Assembly (NCBI GenBank): GCA_024644125.1
Contig: JAHELQ010000250.1
Location: 1 to 7,448, forward strand
DNA: 7,448 nt
Direction of reading: 5' to 3'
DNA from: Candidatus Aminicenantota bacterium
Lineage (GTDB): Bacteria > Acidobacteriota > Aminicenantia > UBA2199
Both the position numbers and the translations under genes were made by a program. Shown one piece after another: positions 6,601 to 7,448 of this stretch (position 1 is the stretch's first letter; every line of letters starts with the position of its first letter). Below the pieces are notes generated by a model. It made no database searches. It saw only the letters and a program-made list of their open reading frames with translations, and was not told the DNA's origin.

Positions 6601-7448
6601 GCCAGCATCCGCACCAGATCCCCTGTCCTATATAGCCGGGAGTCCTGAGCCATCAACCTCTCGATGTCGAACGAATCATCGCTCGCGATTGGCAACTTCC
6701 GTACGTCCACAAACCGCTCGGCCGTCAATTCCGGCCGGTTCAAATACCCTTGCGCAAGACCGGTTCCGGCGACCCACAGCTCCCCCGGCACTCCCGTCGG
6801 TTGCAATTGGCCGGAGGGGGACAGGACAAACGCCTTTGTGTTGGCAATCGGCTTGCCGATGGGAATGGAACGCTCTCCCGGCGCTGGGGCACAGCAGGTG
6901 GAGACGACCGTGTTCTCCGTGGGACCGTAATTGTTCACCACCACGTACCCGCAGTCGAAACATTCCTTAAGCCTGTCCCCGCCGGTGAGGAGTGTGCGCA
7001 ACGACCGGTTCTTCAGCCGCATAAACTGTTCGCACACCTGTGTGGGCAAAAACGACACAGTGATGCCGCAGCGTTCGTAATAGCGATTCAAGCGTTGCAG
7101 ATCCACTTTGATACTCGGAGGGACAAGATACAACGAAGCGCCGGCCCAGAGGACGGGAAAGATTTCCCATACCGACGCGTCGAATCCGATGCCAGCGTAT
7201 TTGGTGCACCTGTCCCCCTCGGTCAACTCAAACTGATTTTGATGCCAACAGCATAGGTTCACCAGCGATTGATGCCGGACCAGAACCCCTTTAGGCTGGC
7301 CGGTGGAGCCGGAAGTATAGATAACATAAGCCAGGTCGGAACTAGTTGGGGTGGGAAGCGATAAATCTTCGGCTATTACCGCCGCGTCGAATCGTTCCAG
7401 TTGCAACCAGGCCATTTGCTCCGCTATTTCCGGCATTTCATGTCCGGC
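639..7448 (-). CDS. Hybrid NRPS-PKS terminal module, A(Leu)-PCP-KS-AT-KR-ACP-TE, 5' partial
   Basis: Multifunctional cytosolic synthetase that activates an amino acid, extends it by one malonyl unit, reduces the beta-keto group and releases the product. At least 2,269 codons are open. The first visible Met is residue 1, but four more in-frame codons reach the edge and the A domain lacks its front, so the true start lies outside. Domain order by residue: A (edge-385), PCP (403-472), KS (489-912), KS-AT linker (913-1016), AT (1017-1297), post-AT linker with LPTYPFQRERYW (1354-1365), split KR (1393-1886), ACP (1915-1986), TE (2014-2265). All expected active-site residues are present. DH, ER, methyltransferase and epimerase domains are absent. 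The terminal TE makes this the last enzyme of its line; its partners should lie upstream, to the right. Two hairpins follow the stop codon. Predicted product end group is statine, by inference. Domain calls are secure; the exact metabolite is unknown. Confidence 0.97.
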   Translation of the reverse strand, partial: AGHEMPEIAEQMAWLQLERFDAAVIAEDLSLPTPTSSDLAYVIYTSGSTGQPKGVLVRHQSLVNLCCWHQNQFELTEGDRCTKYAGIGFDASVWEIFPVLWAGASLYLVPPSIKVDLQRLNRYYERCGITVSFLPTQVCEQFMRLKNRSLRTLLTGGDRLKECFDCGYVVVNNYGPTENTVVSTCCAPAPGERSIPIGKPIANTKAFVLSPSGQLQPTGVPGELWVAGTGLAQGYLNRPELTAERFVDVRKLPIASDDSFDIERLMAQDSRLYRTGDLVRMLADGTIEFIGRADHQVKVRGYRIELGEIESSLARHPQVVAAAVIALEDSNGENSLAAFYLAHELELEQSVLKEFLGNLLPYYMVPARFFPLDSLPVTANGKVDKSALQKIASSASESKSVSPAPRGRIETWLVQIWREVLSRDGIGCDDNFFDIGGNSLNIISVNNKLKQALDRDIPVVEHFRFPTIRGLAGHLGGDVEPVEVQVRSEVPVMDIAVIGMAVRVPGAATVEGFWKNLEQGVESIRFFSEDELRGADVDRTLLENPNFVRAGGVIEDFDCFDASFFGYNPREALLMDPQIRVFHECAYEALENAGYDPVSYRGNIGLYAGASSSFYWEGRTLLSGQRETLGTFGSVNLVNRDFLCSRVAYCLNLTGPAMTVQTACSTSLAAILYACRDLASAACDMALAGGVSLPGIKEYGYIYEDGMIQSSDGHCRTFDRDADGTVYGRGAGVVVLKPRSQAVEDGDTVYAVVKGGSANNDGKRRVGYTAPSVEGQAEAIRRAQEMAGFPAESISYVETHGTGTKLGDPIEAAALMQAFGSAKTIGCALGSVKTNIGHLDAAAGVAGFIKTVLALHHKKIPPSLHFKNLNPAINFAGSPFYVNAELSDWTGDGSPRRAGVSSFGIGGTNVHIVLEEAGASAAVPKSESGGYTRRGDHLLLLSAKSDQALGAAIGNLKDYLRSNPSADLANVALTLQQGRRGYNQRWMTVCRNIPEALDMMSDEKAGAAARGQADLNVAYSIVFLFPGQGAQYVDMGRDLYENEPYFRQELDRCFGILEREMALDLKSILYFGGNSGEIHQTSVAQPLLVAFEFALARLLTHWGIRPAAMMGHSIGEYTAACLAGVLELEDMLKLVARRGELMQSMPSGAMLSVPLTREQALPMLDSRLSLAAHNSSGRCVVSGPHDAIDQFERKLRAEEIQARRLHTSHAFHSAMMNPILKEFEREIDSTNVGEAQLPYISNLTGDWITKRDLEGAAYWPNHLRGTVLFSEGLDRLLELENPIFLEVGPGNALSTFVRQHRGSDPSIARRTFNLVRHPQEEILDQRFLLNQLGKLWLLGLQVDWQAFNVNCDARRIPLPTYPFQRERYWVETNPDDLRDKASTYRDVMSKRSDMSSWFYIPGWDRVPLPVSVLEAEDEGKLWLVFCDESGWGDRVCGQLDKRGHRWICVRPGDDFNRSGRYEYFVNPAAEEDYSRLLHELSTAGQVPDRVVHCWSVSEDMDSGMFSLLNLARAMGKELLTMPVRIGVLTDHLTDVSGEEETLPLKATILGPVKVIPLEYPNISCVCMDAGLVEASAPAAERIVRQVIDEFNGDFDRPLVAFRGANRWLQNVRPYPLPHSDAGVHLRERGLYMVTGGRGGVGWILANYLAEHFKARLVLVGRSFFPQPQDWDQWLASHREDDEICLQIRRVRDWEKLGASVSIVSADVANPRQMAELIGRIRKQDGRIEGIFHTAAVIDDAGIIQSRTRRDCEAVMRPKVTGTLVLEDILSSDPPDFLVLFSSLTNILYRMNFAQVGYQAANEFLEAYAVSQSLAGGGHTVTVNLSGLGEVGMMANTARRKQTSGEGYSDTWMKGALTMEEGVETICRILGSGQSRVSVSPQDLDQLREYMNRRPSYGEVHPDATALGDAAACGDSPSSDSVQAVLAGLWKEAFGLPEIDSGSDFYQLGGDSLLAVKLISRINKIFSTQLPSHVLLNYKTIGSLAELLLKERCRDKKASSDSEDYSSILVKIQAGEQGQAPLFLVHPIGGTVYFYKDLASTLGNRRPIYGLQAVGVDGEAEPLVKIEDMARLYLKAVKSVHPVGPYYLGGSSFGGMVAFQMALQLEKQNEGPDGLFLLDTPGAGHLPGSFRDDADILAHFVNVTKNDSLVAAEHLRRLKGDELWAFMMERLGQSHDDGASGFRRQGEALLKVFKANASAMLCYKPEIYNGKITFFKALDPHDYNAPNPRKAWESLAGEGLEIIGVPGNHYSMNGLPHVRIIGNQLEKRMA
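642..1397 (-). other. Type I thioesterase domain (TE), chain release
   Basis: Alpha/beta hydrolase that takes the finished chain from the ACP and releases it by hydrolysis or by cyclisation. The oxyanion region reads LFLVHPIGG (2017-2025). The nucleophile elbow GGSSFGG (2084-2090) carries Ser2087. Asp2114 in FLLDTPG lies 27 residues later, the same spacing as in surfactin TE (Ser80-Asp107). His2244 in PGNHYSMN completes the triad. The domain ends two residues after EKR at the natural stop. A C-terminal TE identifies the final module of the line. Whether it hydrolyses or cyclises cannot be told from these motifs. Confidence 0.95.
1479..1694 (-). other. Acyl carrier protein domain (ACP)
   Basis: Holds the malonyl extender, then the extended and reduced chain, before release. 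The motif DFYQLGGDSLLAVKLISRIN (1939-1958) contains Ser1947, the predicted phosphopantetheine site. It is preceded by a linker of about 28 residues rich in Ala, Asp and Ser after the KR. LGGDSL is a PCP-like form of the motif, which is common in hybrid lines; the position after the KR and before the TE gives its role. Confidence 0.95.
1779..3260 (-). other. Ketoreductase domain (KR), predicted active, B-type
   Basis: NADPH-dependent reduction of the beta-keto group made by the KS. The structural subdomain covers about 1393-1600 and includes the conserved stretch KATILGPVKVIPLEYPNISC (1541-1560). The catalytic subdomain begins with the Rossmann motif VTGGRGGVGW (1629-1638). Candidate catalytic residues are Lys1754, Ser1778, Tyr1793 and Asn1797 (YQAAN). 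IDD at 1733-1735 sits where B-type KRs have LDD, and the A-type tryptophan position is Leu, so the D-configured alcohol is predicted. Two oddities: the Ser-to-Tyr spacing is 15 rather than the usual 13 residues, and the usual INWGxW segment reads VNLSGLGEVGM. No DH domain is inserted, so the hydroxyl should remain. Confidence 0.9.
3546..4388 (-). other. Acyltransferase domain (AT), predicted malonyl-CoA specific
   Basis: Selects the extender unit and loads it on the ACP of this module. Visible motifs are PGQGAQ (1022-1027), the nucleophile elbow GHSIGEY (1107-1113) with Ser1109, and TSHAFHSAMM (1203-1212) with predicted catalytic His1208. HAFH is the established fingerprint of malonyl-CoA specificity; methylmalonyl-specific domains usually read YASH. 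FLEVGPG (1280-1286) marks the end of the domain. It is followed by the conserved post-AT linker ending LPTYPFQRERYW. The unit added should therefore be an unbranched C2. Confidence 0.95.
4701..5972 (-). other. Ketosynthase domain (KS), intact, hybrid type
   Basis: Performs decarboxylative condensation of a malonyl unit onto the aminoacyl chain received from the upstream PCP. The catalytic triad is complete: Cys660 in QTACSTSL, His796 in ETHGTGTKLGDP and His834 in KTNIGHLDAAAG. The C-terminal signature SSFGIGGTNVHIVLEE (897-912) is present. The usual MDPQQR-LFLE segment reads MDPQIRVFHECAYEALE (571-587), a variant noted in the findings. The downstream linker with LTLQQGRRGYNQR (969-981) is the usual KS-AT adaptor. 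The coding strand contains an A7 run and a C7 run one base apart at 4863-4877, with no loss of frame. Confidence 0.97.
6021..6230 (-). other. Peptidyl carrier protein domain (PCP)
   Basis: Carries the leucyl or peptidyl-leucyl chain as a thioester on a phosphopantetheine arm. The core motif DNFFDIGGNSLNII (426-439) contains Ser435, the predicted attachment site. Asn replaces the more usual Asp or His before the serine. The domain follows the A domain after a short linker of about 20 residues and is followed directly by the KS, with no condensation domain between them. This is the point where the line switches from peptide to polyketide chemistry. Confidence 0.95.
6282..7448 (-). other. Adenylation domain, predicted L-leucine specific (N-terminally cut)
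   Basis: Activates an amino acid as its adenylate and loads it on the next carrier protein. Core motifs visible: A3 YTSGSTGQPKG (40-50), A4 FDASVWE (85-91), A5 NNYGPTE (168-174), A6 starting GELWVAGTG (218), A7 YRTGDL (269-274), A8 GRADHQVKVRGYRIELGEIE (287-306), A9 LPYYMVP (356-362) and A10 NGKVDK (376-381) with catalytic Lys378. Motifs A1-A2 lie beyond the edge. Hand alignment to GrsA gives the ten pocket residues D86, A87, W90, F129, L150, G152, N169, V177, V178, K378, that is DAWFLGNVVK, which I recognise as a canonical leucine code. Valine, isoleucine or another aliphatic residue is possible but less likely. Confidence 0.93.

Noticed and set aside
660..6970. Many long reading frames in other frames across the synthetase, including plus-strand frames of about 190-210 codons
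   Set aside because: They lie wholly inside an unbroken coding frame with strong domain matches throughout; their peptides are rich in Arg, Pro and Ser as expected for antisense or shifted readings.
7434..7436. The first visible ATG as the true start of the synthetase
   Set aside because: The frame continues open to the edge, and the protein from this Met would begin in the middle of the A domain without motifs A1 and A2.
7434..7444. An 11-base match (CATTTCATGTC) between positions 3-13 and 7434-7444
   Set aside because: One copy is coding sequence upstream of the first visible Met and the other lies in unrelated sequence; it is short and shows no terminal-repeat structure, so chance is the best explanation.

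Overview
The window is dominated by one very large gene on the minus strand. It runs in from the right edge, where its 5' end is cut off, and stops at position 639. It encodes the last module of a hybrid non-ribosomal peptide synthetase / type I polyketide synthase. In protein order the domains are adenylation (A), peptidyl carrier (PCP), ketosynthase (KS), malonyl-type acyltransferase (AT), ketoreductase (KR), acyl carrier (ACP) and thioesterase (TE). The core catalytic residues of each domain can be read. The A domain carries a leucine specificity code, there is no dehydratase, enoylreductase or methyltransferase, and the TE is terminal. The simplest reading is Leu plus one malonyl-derived C2 unit plus one ketoreduction, which is the skeleton of statine (4-amino-3-hydroxy-6-methylheptanoate). 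The product would therefore carry statine at its carboxyl end, or be a ring closed through that residue. Statine is the transition-state mimic of pepstatin-type aspartic protease inhibitors. This is the main result of the window and it is an inference from sequence.

Residue numbers below count from the first in-frame Met visible in the window (codon 7434-7436). This is not the true start: the frame stays open to the edge, and the front of the A domain (motifs A1-A2), presumably a condensation domain and any earlier modules lie beyond it.

Layout from left to right. Positions 1-153 may hold the tail of a plus-strand gene cut by the left edge (weak evidence). Positions 154-638 are non-coding and AT-rich. 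They hold two candidate plus-strand promoters, a small dyad next to a perfect TATAAT box, a degenerate repeat, and two GC-rich hairpins that look like terminators facing opposite ways. Positions 639-7448 are the synthetase. The hairpins just past its stop codon and the TE domain both indicate the end of an assembly line and probably of its operon.

Organism: a bacterium of moderate GC (about 53% in a sampled stretch of the large gene, falling below 30% in parts of the flank). Nothing here fixes the phylum. Hybrid modules of this kind occur in cyanobacteria, myxobacteria, Bacillus/Paenibacillus, proteobacteria and uncultured symbionts. No RNA genes, CRISPR arrays or intact mobile elements were seen.
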